Shown here piece by piece: positions 1-11,612 of a stretch of 64,000 nt of DNA (positions are counted from its first letter, which is position 1; each line of letters begins with the position of its first letter). The position numbers and the translations under genes are program-made. The DNA comes from Rotaria sordida. Its lineage: Eukaryota > Rotifera > Eurotatoria > Philodinida > Philodinidae. Below the pieces are notes generated by a model. That model had not been told where the DNA came from. It saw nothing but the letters and a program-made list of their open reading frames with translations, and ran no database searches. The stretch is from positions 124,001 through 188,000 of the forward strand of contig CAJNOL010000013.1 of assembly GCA_905250125.1 (NCBI GenBank). Reading direction: 5' to 3'.

Positions 1-3
1 TAG

Positions 4-99
4 GACAACCCATTACCTTTTCAAGATACTGATTGGTATAATAAAAGTTTATCATCATTTCGTGTCGATCATACATCAATGCTTCACTATCCAGCTTGA
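4..99 (+). CDS. 3'-terminal exon of an unidentified upstream gene (partial)
   Basis: Directly after a TAG that would serve as a splice acceptor at 1-3, one frame stays open for 31 codons (it begins DNPLPFQDTDWYNKS and ends SMLHYPA) and stops with TGA at 97-99. Acidic/aromatic content and codon choice look coding, and AATAAA-type poly(A) signals follow at about 191-205. The rest of the gene lies outside the window and no domain can be recognised. It could be a chance open stretch, but the acceptor, the stop and the downstream poly(A) signals agree with a last exon. Confidence 0.45.
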   Translation, partial: DNPLPFQDTDWYNKSLSSFRVDHTSMLHYPA

Positions 100-1170
100 A
101 CAGTGTGCGCGCGTGTGTGTGTCTTACCTTTTTACAGTGAAAATATTCCCTTTTTTTTTTGTTTGTATGTATGTGCCATTTTGATCTATGAATAAAATAG
201 AATAAAAAAAGCAAAGAGATAAAAAAAAGCTAAGAGATTTTTTGTTTCTTTTTTTTTTCCTCTTGTTCTGACTTAGTTAATTTTGTTGTTATAATAAGAA
301 GTAATTTAATATTAACTCTTACTTAAAATAACTGTGAATTATTACAATCTTGAAGTCACGATTTAGTTGTGATTATATTAGTTTTGTTGAATAGATCAAA
401 GACTACATGGTATCGTATCTTTAGTACTCTATATTCTCAGTTAAAAAAAAAACCATTACAAATAGTGTGAACATATTTTCTTCTACTGTCTTGGCACTTG
501 CCAATGTGTATGCAAGTTGAATAAGAGTAATCAAATTTTTGAGACAGTTCAAAAATCTAATTTTGTTTCACTACATTCTTTTTATAGACAGAAAGCAAAA
601 GAAGGAGAAAAAAAAGCTATAAATAAATGAAGAAAACACAAAGTATGTAGAAACGGTTGAGTACTTTTACTGATACTCTATATTTATCTAAATTCAATCT
701 AATATGTATGAATTTATTTCCTTTCGATTAGTTTTGTCAAATAAATAATTAAAAAACATTCGTATCAGCTTTTGTTTTTTAATTTTTAAACATTATTCTT
801 TGAATATATAATTGTCTACCGTTTCTCTTTCTGACAAACTAACAATCGGCAGTTGATTGTCTCCTTTTTCTATATATATATATCTATGTGGAAGAATGTA
901 GGATCAAAATGATGAATGAAACATCTCGCCGATTGGTTGTTGATCATCTTGTTGAATAGAGCACATCTTCTAAACAACCATTCATCTTTTTTTTTTCTTC
1001 ATTTCTTTTTTCTTCTTGTCACTTCTCGTTTCTACTCTACGCAACTTTATTTTTCCATTCTACTCATTCAACGACAAATACTTGAGTGGTCTGACCGATA
1101 CAAAAGAAGCCGATCTTATTGAAAGATAAATCAAATACAATAAAAAGAAAAAAAGAAGAAACCAAATAGA
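100..1170. other. intergenic region, AT-rich
   Basis: No convincing exon. It holds a GT run near 109-121, probable poly(A) signals for the upstream gene near 191-205, a short TA-dinucleotide tract near 872-883 and many A/T homopolymers. It should include the promoter of the homeobox gene, but no defined motif is recognised. The open frame at 916-1122 has low-complexity coding and no family resemblance. Confidence 0.5.
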
Positions 1171-2411
1171 ATGTTAGAAAATAGCAACTATACTATCACA
1201 TCATGTAAGAAAGATTATTTTTTTCTTTTATTAATTATTAAGAAAAAAAAAATATGTATATTTTTTAGTAAATACTGGTGCATTTAAACGTGCAAAACAA
1301 AATGATGGTACAATATTAAATCATTCATTTACATCATCTCTACCTCATTCTCAAGAACAACAACAACAACGTAATCATTCATCAGCTCGTCGTCGACATC
1401 GAACAACATTTACACAAGAACAACTTAATGAACTTGAATTATCATTTGCTAAAGGGCATTATCCTGATATATATTTACGTGAAGAATTGGCACGAGCAAC
1501 GAAATTAAATGAAGCACGTATACAGGTAATTATTAAGATATTTTCACTATAAAGAAAAATCTATTTATCATTATCCCTTGAGATAGACATGAAAAATTTT
1601 GTACATATAAATTCCATTTACAAGCGATTTTCCACTTGAATCATATGCCGTCTGTTATGGTAACACGGTTCATTTGATGGTACAATTTCCAGATTGAATA
1701 TAGCTTGTTTCACACATCCGGATATATATATTCTCTTTACATTCTTTCACTTTTTTTTTTCTTTTCTGAGATCAAGACGTGTCATTTTGAACAACTGTTC
1801 AGAAATCGACAAATAAAACTTGGACATATGGACTTTTCCTTTTGAATAGTGTCATTTTGTATGTTCTTGTAATATAACCTTCTTCCACATGTCATATTGA
1901 ATTATATTTATGCATCAATGATTATTGATAAAAGAAAAATTTTTCATTTTTTTTTTTTTTTTTGAAGGTATGGTTTCAAAATCGACGAGCAAAAGCTCGT
2001 AAACAATCACATAATTCTTCATCATCAGGTAGTATGTCACTATCATCTGTTCGTTTATCATCAAAATCATTTTCAACAAATCCAACATCATCATCATTTC
2101 ATCAAATGTTTAATGGACGAGCAAATGCATCAACTTCGTCTCCAACAAGTATTATGATGACAACAGATCCTGCGATGTTTTATTCATCATTTCCACCATC
2201 ATCATCATGTGATTTTAATACTCGTTCAACAATTGTAAGTTAATTAAAAAAAAAAATAATAATTATTCAAAATTTTAATGTTTTTGAGGAAAATGCAATG
2301 TCATTTCATTCTCAATATCCACAACAACATCAAAATACAGAAGATGAATATACAAGAAATATACGTATGCAAGATTTAATCAATCATCATTCAAATTTAT
2401 ACCATCATTGA
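1171..2411 (+). CDS. PROP1-like: Paired-like homeodomain transcription factor, PROP family
   Basis: Four exons join in frame into 226 codons: 1171-1204, 1269-1525, 1968-2234 and 2289-2411, all with GT-AG borders. Residues 52-111 form a homeodomain starting [17 protein letters not shown], with [18 protein letters not shown] and RKQ. Homeodomain position 50 is Gln, so it is paired-like (Q50) without a visible paired box. [21 protein letters not shown] and RAK.RKQ resemble PROP1 more than OTP or UNCX as I remember those families. The intron between homeodomain residues 46 and 47 is the usual PRD-class position. The C-terminal half is rich in Ser, His and Gln. In vertebrates PROP1 is a nuclear DNA-binding regulator of pituitary development; a neurosecretory role here is inference. 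The start codon was chosen because the 34 bp first exon ends in a good GTAAGA donor and keeps frame. The family call is less certain than the homeodomain call. Confidence 0.85.
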
Positions 2412-3082
2412 TGAAAAAAAAAACAAATAGAGAAAGAGTTGCGTCACAGGTGATAGATATCTGTTTTTTTTCTTGCTCTGTATATGTACGTGTTTTGTTT
2501 ATTTCATTTTCATTTCCTATTATATGACAATTAATTATTCATATGAATTTTACTTGAAAACAAATCTAAAAGTAATTATTTTATATATGTTTAAAGATTG
2601 CAAGAAAATGAACCTTTTTTAAAATCTTACAACAAATATGTATTCATAATCTAATTTATCATTGCGTAATTTTCTATATAATTCAATTGATCGGACTCTT
2701 ATTTCTTTTTTTTTTTGTGTATGAAATTTAAAAAAAAGGAATAATCAATGATCGAAATACGGTTTGTTATCATAAGAGAAAATGATTTATAAACGAATCT
2801 GTGAGTTAGGACCCTTAATTCCGGCGAAAATTTGCATTCATTTGATCTGATCGGGAAACAAAATCCAACGATTATTTTACAGTAGTAATACTCAATAGAT
2901 GGAAACATTTTGTAGATATACGATAAGTATAATTTTCAAAACCTTTTCTGGTGTTAAGATATATGTGTAAACAACAGTTCAATTCTATTCTTAAAAATTG
3001 CATCGATTAATTCAAAAGAAAAATTAGATTACTTGTAATATTTTGTGATAATATTGAAGTGATCAAGTGCATGAAAAAAATA
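2412..3082. other. intergenic region downstream of the homeobox gene
   Basis: AT-rich DNA with homopolymer runs and probably the 3' UTR of the homeobox gene. The open frame at 2699-2908 on the minus strand shows no family features. Nothing else recognised. Confidence 0.4.
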
Positions 3083-4137
3083 CAGTCAGCTATCAAAAGA
3101 ACAACAATTAAACTATGAAACATTGGGCCTATTCAGTTGTTTTTTTTTTGTGTAATTTATTTTATGAAAATCAAATAGATATTATTTTTATACAAACAAA
3201 AGTTTGAAAGCAATATTTTGTGTAATGTCAAGTGTAATTATCATATTTAGTTCATGCTCAATCAGATAGATCTTGCAGTCGTTTAGATTAAATTATGCAA
3301 TCTAGTAATGTGAAGATTACCGAGACATATTCATAATTCATATCTTGAAATTATAATTGATTTGTTATATAATTATTCAATTTTATTTAAAAAAAAAATA
3401 ATTTATTTAATACAAGTTCCTAGATTATATAAATTTGTTCACCAATGTTAATTAAAATAAGAACATCATGGACGAAAAAGCTGTTAGGAAAAATTCCTAC
3501 GGGATTAAAATGTACAATACGATATGGTTGATCTTGCTAATCACATGGAGATTGTTTTATTCTATCTATTTTGGGACACATTTCTTCACCATCCTTTTAT
3601 AAACTTATCCAGAACTGCAATAAGGAAATAGTTCACATATTATAATAAGACGGTATTAATATACATTTTTTGATCGTATATCAACAACGTCAATCACGAT
3701 TTGTGATAGGTGGAGAGACGCAAGATTTCACCCTATATACTGCAACACTCTTTTTGGATCGTGTTTCACAAAAAAAAAAAAATCACAAGATAAATAAGTA
3801 CAGATGTAGAAATGCTAGCTCGTGAAATTGATGAAAAATAAACTATAACTTGAGCTAAACCCATTATTGAATCAAATCCTTAATATCAAACTGAAAATGT
3901 ATCTTCAGCAGTTTTTTTATGTCCTTCAACAAAAATAACTAATGATGTAAGATCATGATTATCCCATTTTCGCCAAACTGCTTCAGGTGAACATATGAGT
4001 TGATCACGTCTTGCTAACATTTCTATTAGATTTTTACTATTTATTATTGTACAATCTAAATTATATTCAAGTCATGAATTAATAAATCACCACTTTTACA
4101 CGGAAATACATTAGGAAATAAAAAATCATTATGCTTC
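3083..4137 (-). pseudogene. Decayed duplicate of the GH130 gene 3' end and flank
   Basis: This stretch aligns base for base, with many changes, to the 3' end of the intact GH130 gene and its downstream flank (9581-10600). The block at 3083-3450 matches 9581-9940 (shared: cagctatcaaaagaacaaca). The coding remnant at about 3783-4137 matches 10000-10600. Between them about 310 bp at 3475-3782 is unique to this copy. A stretch of about 245 bp of the coding region is missing near 4065-4075, and stop codons and frameshifts break the frame (for example gaaaaataaac near 3834). It is a dead partial copy lying on the other side of the UGT gene. It probably arose as a segmental duplication in direct orientation, because both copies read on the minus strand. 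Confidence 0.85.
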
Positions 4138-5487
4138 GTCTTGGTGATTTCATGAAAAGGGATGATGAACGATAACTTAATAGTATTCTTTTTGAAGTTG
4201 AGCTGATCGTTTTCGATTAAGTGATTACAATTATGCTTCTATTCAAACAAAACATACTTTCTTGCTTTTTAGTGATGCTTCTCTAACTTTCTTTAGCATT
4301 ATTCGTTCAATCATAGTATACATCAATAGACTAACAACGTATTAGTCATTGTATTTCCCTCTTACTAAGAAGAAGCATTTCAGTTTTCATTGTAGTGTTT
4401 TCTGTACAGTCAGTTTTAGAATTCAGCAAAAATCATATTTCTGCTTCATGGTTCGACGGTGTTATGTATCGTTTTTTGTTTTCAATGACTACTATGAGTG
4501 TATGATTAATAGATTGACGCTTGACATTGATCGAAATTATGCTTTTGATTCTCTCTTTCTGGTGTTTCAGCACGTTTCATGATTTTTTTTTGTCTTTCAT
4601 TTGCATTTCAAAGATAGATGTTACGAGTTAGACTTGAATAGATGTGAGTTCAAGTGAACGATCAACACGTCAATGTTTACGAAAAAAATCATTGTCTTTT
4701 TAGTGTAAGAGTGTAATTTTTACCGTTTTCTGTATGCTTAATTCGAGATATACGTTCACATTTACTCACAAAAGTACGCAGAAATATCCAAGCCACAACA
4801 AACTATATAGCAATGTAATCGAAAAATAATAGCTAGTGGGAACATTACTCGGAGCAACTTGGCCTTGAAAATCAAATCAATAGAAATCATTGTTTTCTTC
4901 ATACATCCTTCCCAGCACTAGAGAATAGACTTTTGAGCGTATAACTACGCCTAGTTGGCTATCGTCGATGCAAACGATCTCTTCTATGTGGTAAGATCAC
5001 CAATTCGAAAAAAATTACTCACGAATGAGATTCTCCGAAAAATGAATTCGAAAATAACAAGAAAAGTGTCCAAGGAAAGAATGATTATGTCGAGAATTGG
5101 TAAAGCAGATCGAATCAAATCGGGGAACAGTTTTATTTATGAGATTGACATGGAAGTACGTTTTGTGAGAATGATAGCTGAAACAGAAAATGTAGGCATA
5201 GGTCGAATCAAAAAGTGAGAAGCAAATATTGACTTCACGACTAAGTTGGTTAGTTGGAATCAGATCTCAATGATACGATTTCTCTTTGTAAAGCTTGTCT
5301 TTCTGCAATATAAGCAAGACTCATGCCAGTACTGATCATTTTACAAACAAAGAAGGGAGTATTTCTTTTGATTTATTGAAAAAGTTCTGCACAGGTACAC
5401 ACAACATATAATTAGAGAGAAAGAAACTATGAACGACGATAAATTTCCAAGGAACGATAACTGACTTTATGATTCTTTTCTCATTCA
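4138..5487. other. intergenic region without recognised gene
   Basis: No exon with family resemblance. The open frame at 4955-5218 (87 codons, Lys/Arg/Ile-rich) starts with MAIVDANDLFYVV. It has no splice context, signal or motif and is treated as unsupported. Confidence 0.4.
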
Positions 5488-7131
5488 TTACTCAGTCTTT
5501 TGTTTTCGTTGTTTTTGACAACATTTGACAGCAATGAAGAGAATCGTTATCCCAGGTAGAACAACAAAAATGGCGAATATATCAAGAAGATATCGTTGAT
5601 AAAATGGCAATGTGTCTTGAAAAGAGATGAAGCGATCGAAACTGCCATTCAATTGAACGAAGAATTCAATTTCTTCCACTGCTCTCTTAATACCTCCAGC
5701 ATGTTTCATTTCCAAGTACATTTGTTTCACCGCTTGTTGATAGGTAACATTCGTCCAAAGTTTCAATAGTTTCTCTTGAACATCGTTTGAGGTAAAAGTA
5801 TAATGTCGATAATCATATGGAGTAATTAGGGATTCTAATGGCGACAAGTTCGGAACGAATAACGAAAGTCCAACACCGCGATGATCGATAGCAATCGCAT
5901 TGCTAAATTGATCCATATTAAATGGCATACAGAGAATTGATTTCTCATAGTAAAGTACTTCGATAATTGAACCCATTCCACAATGACTCAGAAAGATCTT
6001 GACAGAATTTTGTTGAAGAATCCATTTTTGTGGTACAAATCCTTGTTCGACTTTTATTCGTTCAGGAGAATTGAATAGATCGTGGAATCGATCATCGTCG
6101 ATTTCGTTAAGCACTACTTGATACATATCATAATTGACGTTGCGAAATGCCAATAAAGCAGAACTGTTGGGAGTTTCGATAAGAAATGTCGCTATACCAC
6201 TGATAAGACTCGACATACGTCCATGAGGGATCACTGATGTACTTCCGAACGCAGCAAATAACACAGAATTCGTCTCTTTAGATTTCAACCAACGAGTCAG
6301 GTCATTTTCACTAATATTGACTGGTGTTTCATCTATGAATGCACCTAAATATTTCGTGTAAGGATCTTTCACTGTTGACGTGTAGAATGTCGATGGTATG
6401 CTGATCAGATGTAAATATTTCGACTTTGAGGAGAGAAGATTTTTCAATGTAAAACTATCATAAAAAGGTCCTGGAACGCGTGGAAGTGAATTGAAAACCT
6501 TGTAAAACACAGGAAGAGATTTTACCAGTGATGACAAAACCAAACGAAATGTAAAAATTGCATTGAATAAACGAGTTGTCATTTTTGTCATGTCTGTCGG
6601 TGTTAACAGAGAGAAATAATTAGGCAAATTCAAATTTAAAATATTTGGTAAAGAAACTGGACTTTGAACGACACACGGCGTTTTTACTGTGTCACATAAA
6701 ATTGGAATTCCAACAGCCATGGCACTACTTACAATCACATCGAAACGTTGTTTCATTAAAATATCGATCGTTTTATTCAAGAGGAGCATGGCATGTGGAA
6801 TTGCTATGGGAGTCGAATGAATAAACGAATCAATAAATGAATAATTGAAGTAGAATCCAATAATTTCTTGTTCGATCTTCTTCTCGTCGATGGCTGCTTG
6901 AGCTGAATCATTCGTGTAGATCACATGAAATCCATTCAATGTTTCAAAATCTATATAACTCTTCGCCAACTGTTGAGTAAGAAATGTTACATTGTGATGT
7001 TTCATGGCTTTAGCCAATTCGAACATAGTGGTCACATGACCTGCTGCACCATCACTTACGAACAATACATTGAGCGAACATGATCGGGCAACAAACAACA
7101 ATGAGATAAGACATATGAATGATGCAGTCAT
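5488..7131 (-). CDS. UDP-glycosyltransferase, ER membrane type (GT1)
   Basis: Intronless frame of 547 residues, the usual length of animal UGTs. Residues 1-19 are a hydrophobic signal peptide. The N-terminal Rossmann domain begins LNVLFVSDGAAGHVTTMFEL, with Gly-His at the usual acceptor-side catalytic position (His32). The C-terminal donor-binding part has FVPQKWILQQ at 365 and SHCGMGS at about 382, the UDP-sugar signature, followed by EVLYYEKSILCMPFNMDQ. A single membrane span lies at about 516-536, followed by a short basic cytosolic tail ending KQKTE, which fits a KxKxx ER-retrieval signal. By family knowledge it transfers a sugar from a UDP-sugar to small lipophilic molecules in the ER lumen; donor and acceptor cannot be read from sequence. 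It stands alone between two GH130-related segments. Confidence 0.9.
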   Translation of the reverse strand: MTASFICLISLLFVARSCSLNVLFVSDGAAGHVTTMFELAKAMKHHNVTFLTQQLAKSYIDFETLNGFHVIYTNDSAQAAIDEKKIEQEIIGFYFNYSFIDSFIHSTPIAIPHAMLLLNKTIDILMKQRFDVIVSSAMAVGIPILCDTVKTPCVVQSPVSLPNILNLNLPNYFSLLTPTDMTKMTTRLFNAIFTFRLVLSSLVKSLPVFYKVFNSLPRVPGPFYDSFTLKNLLSSKSKYLHLISIPSTFYTSTVKDPYTKYLGAFIDETPVNISENDLTRWLKSKETNSVLFAAFGSTSVIPHGRMSSLISGIATFLIETPNSSALLAFRNVNYDMYQVVLNEIDDDRFHDLFNSPERIKVEQGFVPQKWILQQNSVKIFLSHCGMGSIIEVLYYEKSILCMPFNMDQFSNAIAIDHRGVGLSLFVPNLSPLESLITPYDYRHYTFTSNDVQEKLLKLWTNVTYQQAVKQMYLEMKHAGGIKRAVEEIEFFVQLNGSFDRFISFQDTLPFYQRYLLDIFAIFVVLPGITILFIAVKCCQKQRKQKTE

Positions 7132-9961
7132 TCTTTGGACGATTCACGTTGTCAACACTATCAAATGGAATGTTTTACTAATACACACCTCATTTTATAC
7201 TATATTGTTGCATTCACCTTGGAAAATAGATTGTCAACAACCAAGCTCGTATGTAGGTAAGCTAATAGAAAGATCAACGTTCTCGTTCTTTGTTGTTCAC
7301 AAAGTACTAGTTCGGATCACAGACGTCCTGCTGTAGTTGATAAGAAAATTTTCTTTCGTTCTTTCTCATTCGAAAGATATGTAATAGAACTTGGACCCCA
7401 CCTTTTTTTTGCATCCATTGAAAGGAACAAAAACTAAATGGTTCATCAATGCAGCGAATGGATTCTTCGAGCAAAAAAGATGGCGTGCGATGAAGGATTT
7501 TCATAAGAGCAAGCGGGCACTAAATTCAATTGCAGTAGTTTTCTATGAGGTTGTTTGCCAAGAGTATTGTCGTTAAAAGGATATCGGGTAGACATAGAAT
7601 TTTGGACGAACGGTCTCGTTATTGATCAGAAAATATTTACCGTCAAATTTTTTTTCGAATCATGGTTCTCAACTAAGACCACATCTAACTCCATAGGAGT
7701 GATTGCATGGAAGCTACAACGTAGTGCCATAGAAAGGTACTCGATTCAGATCCTCAGATTCACATGAAACCTGTTTTATAGTGTAGAGCACAGGTATACA
7801 TTTTAAGTTGTCTATTTATCAGATGCGTTCGGCATATATTTCCTGCTGACGGCTGTTAATTCTTCTTGATACTCTAGGACAAGTAGATCTTTTACATGAG
7901 AAGATTTCTCCAGTCCAATTCAGTGGACTACGGACTTAGCACTAATTAGTACTGTAATGTAAAGTTTAGGATCTCGAAGTTTTATCCGATGAAGTCTTCT
8001 CAGAGTTACTCCCTTTTTCTGAATGATGCATCACATAGGAACGTCTCCAGACTATCTAGCTCGATAATCTCTCATTTGTGCGAAACTTTGCCTACAGTTG
8101 AAAGTATGCAAGATACGAACAACTTGAAAGTTTCAGCTTAAAGAAACGTGTACTTTAACAAATACTTAGTCCACACGGTAGATGTGCTACAATGATAATT
8201 TAATAGAATCTGCGAGACCACCACACTCGATCATCTTTGGAAGGCTTTACATTCTGACTTCCCATGAACATTTAATAGGCTTCTACTTGACAATTTTTCG
8301 TAAAATACGAAACCTTTCGAGCACTGGTACGAGAAATTATAAACGAAGCATTTACAATGTATGAGTTTTTCGGTCGAATTTTCGCCTAAATTAAGTATTT
8401 TTTCTATTTTTGTATTCTCTTAGTATTAGTTCAACAATTTCATATGGAAGACATCTCAAGATATAGAACAGAACATTCTTTAGAAAACTATCGAGAAGAT
8501 TATTTTATGTCATGTTTTGCATATTCATTAGAATTTCTGCAGAATGACATTGTGTTAATTAAAATGTCACGTGCTTTTAGTATTTTCGAGAAACATCAAT
8601 CACAAGTACATGATCCTACAATTGGGAGCATATTTTTCAAAAGCCCAAGGAAAACTTGATCGATCAGTATAAAAATACTTTCAAAACATTTTGTACGAAA
8701 ATTCTCGGAAAGTCCCCTCCGAGATTAAGCTGGAATTTAGAACTTTATATTGTGACGTAGGTCTTAAAAAATAATAGTGTATGCCACTCATAATAAGTCA
8801 TGACTTGTCTGTATCGTCTTTTCGAAGAAACCTTCACTACTTGAGATGTCTCCAAACAGAATAGTAGTTTGTAGTGAGTAATCGTTGGAACCCTAAGACA
8901 TTCGCAATCTCTGCATAAAGAAAGATATATTCACTAGAAGTCGAATTGTAGAATATAATTTTGTCATGAATGTATTTGAACATTCAGAACATACAATATT
9001 GTAGAGGTCATCGATTACTACTAAATAAGCTACTGTAGTTACTTGTTTCAGCTTTGAATGAGACGCCAAAGACTTGAAAACAATAAAAAAGGCTTTTTTT
9101 TCTATACAGTGGACTGCACACAACCAACTTCATACATCTTGATTACAGAAGATTTTCAATCGGATATGCCTTCATTTTTACGACATCAGAAGTCGTACCG
9201 TTTCTATTACAGCTTTTCTAGACAATACGTATGCAACTAGTGGTGACTCATCAATCGAATCCGATATTCGGAGGCAATTGAGTTCGTCTAGTCTGAAAAA
9301 AACTAACTGATCTTTCTACCACCACTGTGATCAATATAGAAGTGATGGCAAATAGAATTCAATTTAATTCAACGTTTAGTACCATCGCGTATTCAAGTGG
9401 CAAACAATGTTCGTGACTGTAGCTGTTGTCGTGAGTTCTTATCATAATCTCAGCTGATTGATTACTTTGTTCATCTCGTAGATGAAGCTACGAAATTGAT
9501 AGAATGAATTCATCAATGCTCCATCGTCGTTTGTGATATCAATAGCATCTATTTTTTCTATCCTAATGAACAAAAATAAAGTCAGCTATCAAAAGAACAA
9601 CAATTAAACTATGAAACATTGAATCCACTCAGTCGTTTTTTTTTTGCGAAAGTTTTTTTTTATGAAATTCAAACGGATATGATTTTTATAAAAATAAAAG
9701 TTTGAAAACAATATTTTGTTCAATGTTAAGTATATGTATCCGATTTGGTTCATATTCAGTTAGATAGGTCTTTGCAATCATTTAGATCAAATCATGCAAT
9801 TTAGTAATGTGAAAATTATCGAGATATATTCACAATTCATATCTTGAAATTATAATCGATTTATTATATAATTATTCAATTTTATTTTAAAAAAAAATAA
9901 ATTGTCTAATATAAATTGCTAGATTATATAAATTTGTTTATCAATCTGTGAGAAAAATGTT
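7132..9961. other. intergenic region, 2.8 kb, unrecognised
   Basis: Several 60-76 codon open frames occur (7391-7576, 8182-8364, 8444-8659, 9058-9240), none with a recognisable domain or consistent exon structure. The 8444-8659 frame (starts MEDISRYRTEHSLEN) has relatively coding-like composition and might be a decayed exon. From 9581 the sequence is the downstream flank of the GH130 gene that is also duplicated at 3083-3450. Confidence 0.4.
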
Positions 9962-11213
9962 TTAATTAAAAAAAGAGAAGCATAAACAAAAAGCGATAAG
10001 AAGATAAACAAGTGTAGGTGTAGAAATATTAGCTCGTGAAGGAGATGGAAAATATACTTTAAGTTCAGCTAAACCCATTGTTGAATCACATCCTTGATAC
10101 CAAACTAAAAATGTATCTTGAGTAGTTTTTTTCCATCCTTCAACAAAAATAACTAATGGTGTAAGACCACGATTAGCCCATTCAGATGATGAATTATCAC
10201 ATTTTTCCCAATCTAATTCAGGTGAAAATATAGGTTGATCACTTCTTGCTAAAATTTCTGTTGGATTTTGTCCATTTAATATTACCCAACCTAAATTATA
10301 TTCCAGTGACCAATCAGGTTTTGGATTTGTAATATTTGTTCGTCGTGCTGAATTATAAAGAAATAAATAATTTTCATCACTTAATTTTAATGGTTCAGGT
10401 CCAGATTCAACAAGTTCAGAATCAAATGAATCAGATCGTGTACGAAGAAGATACTCATTTGTTAAACTATAATGAATAAGATCTGTTGTTTGTGCTATAG
10501 CAATGTTTGAATCATTAAAAAATAAATAACGATGAGTATCATTATGAATTAATAAACTACCACTTTTAGACCAAAATACCTCAGGAAATAAAGGACCATG
10601 ATGTTTCCAATTTCCTTTCGTTAAACAATTACTTTCACAAGTAGCTAATGCTAATTGAGCACGCCAATCACCACTGGGCTCTTTACTTACAGCCGTGTAG
10701 TATCTAATAAAATTCAAATGAAATTCATTCAATATGATTCCATACGAAATATTTCGAATAAAAATATTTTAATTTAAAAAAACAAAAACTATTAACTTAC
10801 AAATAATAAACTCCATTAAAAAGCACAACACGAGGATCTTCAGCTCCTACAGATTGATAATCTACATCGGTATCAATAATAATATTTTCTTGTTTTATAT
10901 GTGAATATTTCAGATGATTATTATCAATACTTTGACTTACGGCTATCTTACTTGGACCGACATTATAAATAGATTCTGCATTATCAAGTAAATTTTGTAC
11001 ACGTACTAAAAGTATTATTGCATTTGAATCATTTATCATAGGCATAAAAGCACTATTATAATTATATAAAAAATCAGAATTTTTATCCCATGATGATATA
11101 ATAGGGTTATTTGATAAACGTTTCATTTCAAAACGTGGTGGAACATACGATACACTGTACGAACTCCATAACAATACAAAAAATAAAATGGTAAATACTT
11201 TTGATATAGACAT
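9962..11213 (-). CDS. GH130-like glycosidase/phosphorylase, probably GPI-anchored
   Basis: Two exons (11213-10801 and 10703-9962, GT-AG intron of 97 bp) give 384 residues. Residues 1-22 are a signal peptide. The body follows the five-bladed propeller pattern of GH130: NNPIISSW at 35, the hallmark GAEDPRVV at 123-130 followed by YYLYYTA, later LVESGPEPL, YNLGWVILNGQNPTEILARS, and near the end VWYQGCDSTMGLAEL. In the family the Asp of EDPR is the proposed acid in phosphorolysis or hydrolysis of beta-mannosides. The last about 18 residues (TPTLVYLLIAFCLCFSFFN) are hydrophobic with no basic tail, after a Ser-rich stretch, as in a GPI-addition signal. The product is therefore probably secreted or cell-surface. 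Substrate is not deducible. Animal GH130 genes are sporadic and often explained by transfer from bacteria; that is inference, and the intron and anchor signal show full domestication. A broken copy lies at 3083-4137. Confidence 0.85.
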
Positions 11214-11612
11214 ACGGACTTCTTTTTTTTACAATTGAAATATAAAGGTAACTATTTTATATCACAGCTATATAAAGAACAACATCTTATATCAATAAAT
11301 GTTATCAAACAGATAAGCCTTTGTTATTTTCACTATTGCATTAAATCAAGTGTCAATAATTGTGTAAAGATAATACAATGATATTTATTTTAAAGAGGAT
11401 ACCATAAATTCACTATATATAGATATCCTCAATTCTTTTTTTTATTTTTGCATTCTTTGAAATAATAAAATAATACATTAGGATAAAAATGCTAATAAAA
11501 AAAACAAAACATCAACAGGTCAATGATAACTATGATTAATATTTAAATAAAATGAAACAAATATATATATACTGTGTATATGAGATTCATTTATTGTTGT
11601 TTTTCCTTTGAT
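11214..11612. other. intergenic gap between GH130-like and MCFD2-like genes
   Basis: About 400 bp of AT-rich DNA between two minus-strand genes. It presumably carries the GH130 promoter and the MCFD2-like 3' UTR. No clear motif was seen. Confidence 0.4.

Noticed and set aside
4955-5218. 87-codon plus-strand frame (starts MAIVDANDLFYVV)
   Set aside because: Lys/Arg-rich but with no domain, signal, splice partner or homologous neighbour; expected by chance over long intergenic DNA.
8444-8659. 71-codon plus-strand frame (starts MEDISRYRTEHSLEN)
   Set aside because: Somewhat coding-like, but no family resemblance and no consistent flanking exons; at most a decayed fragment.
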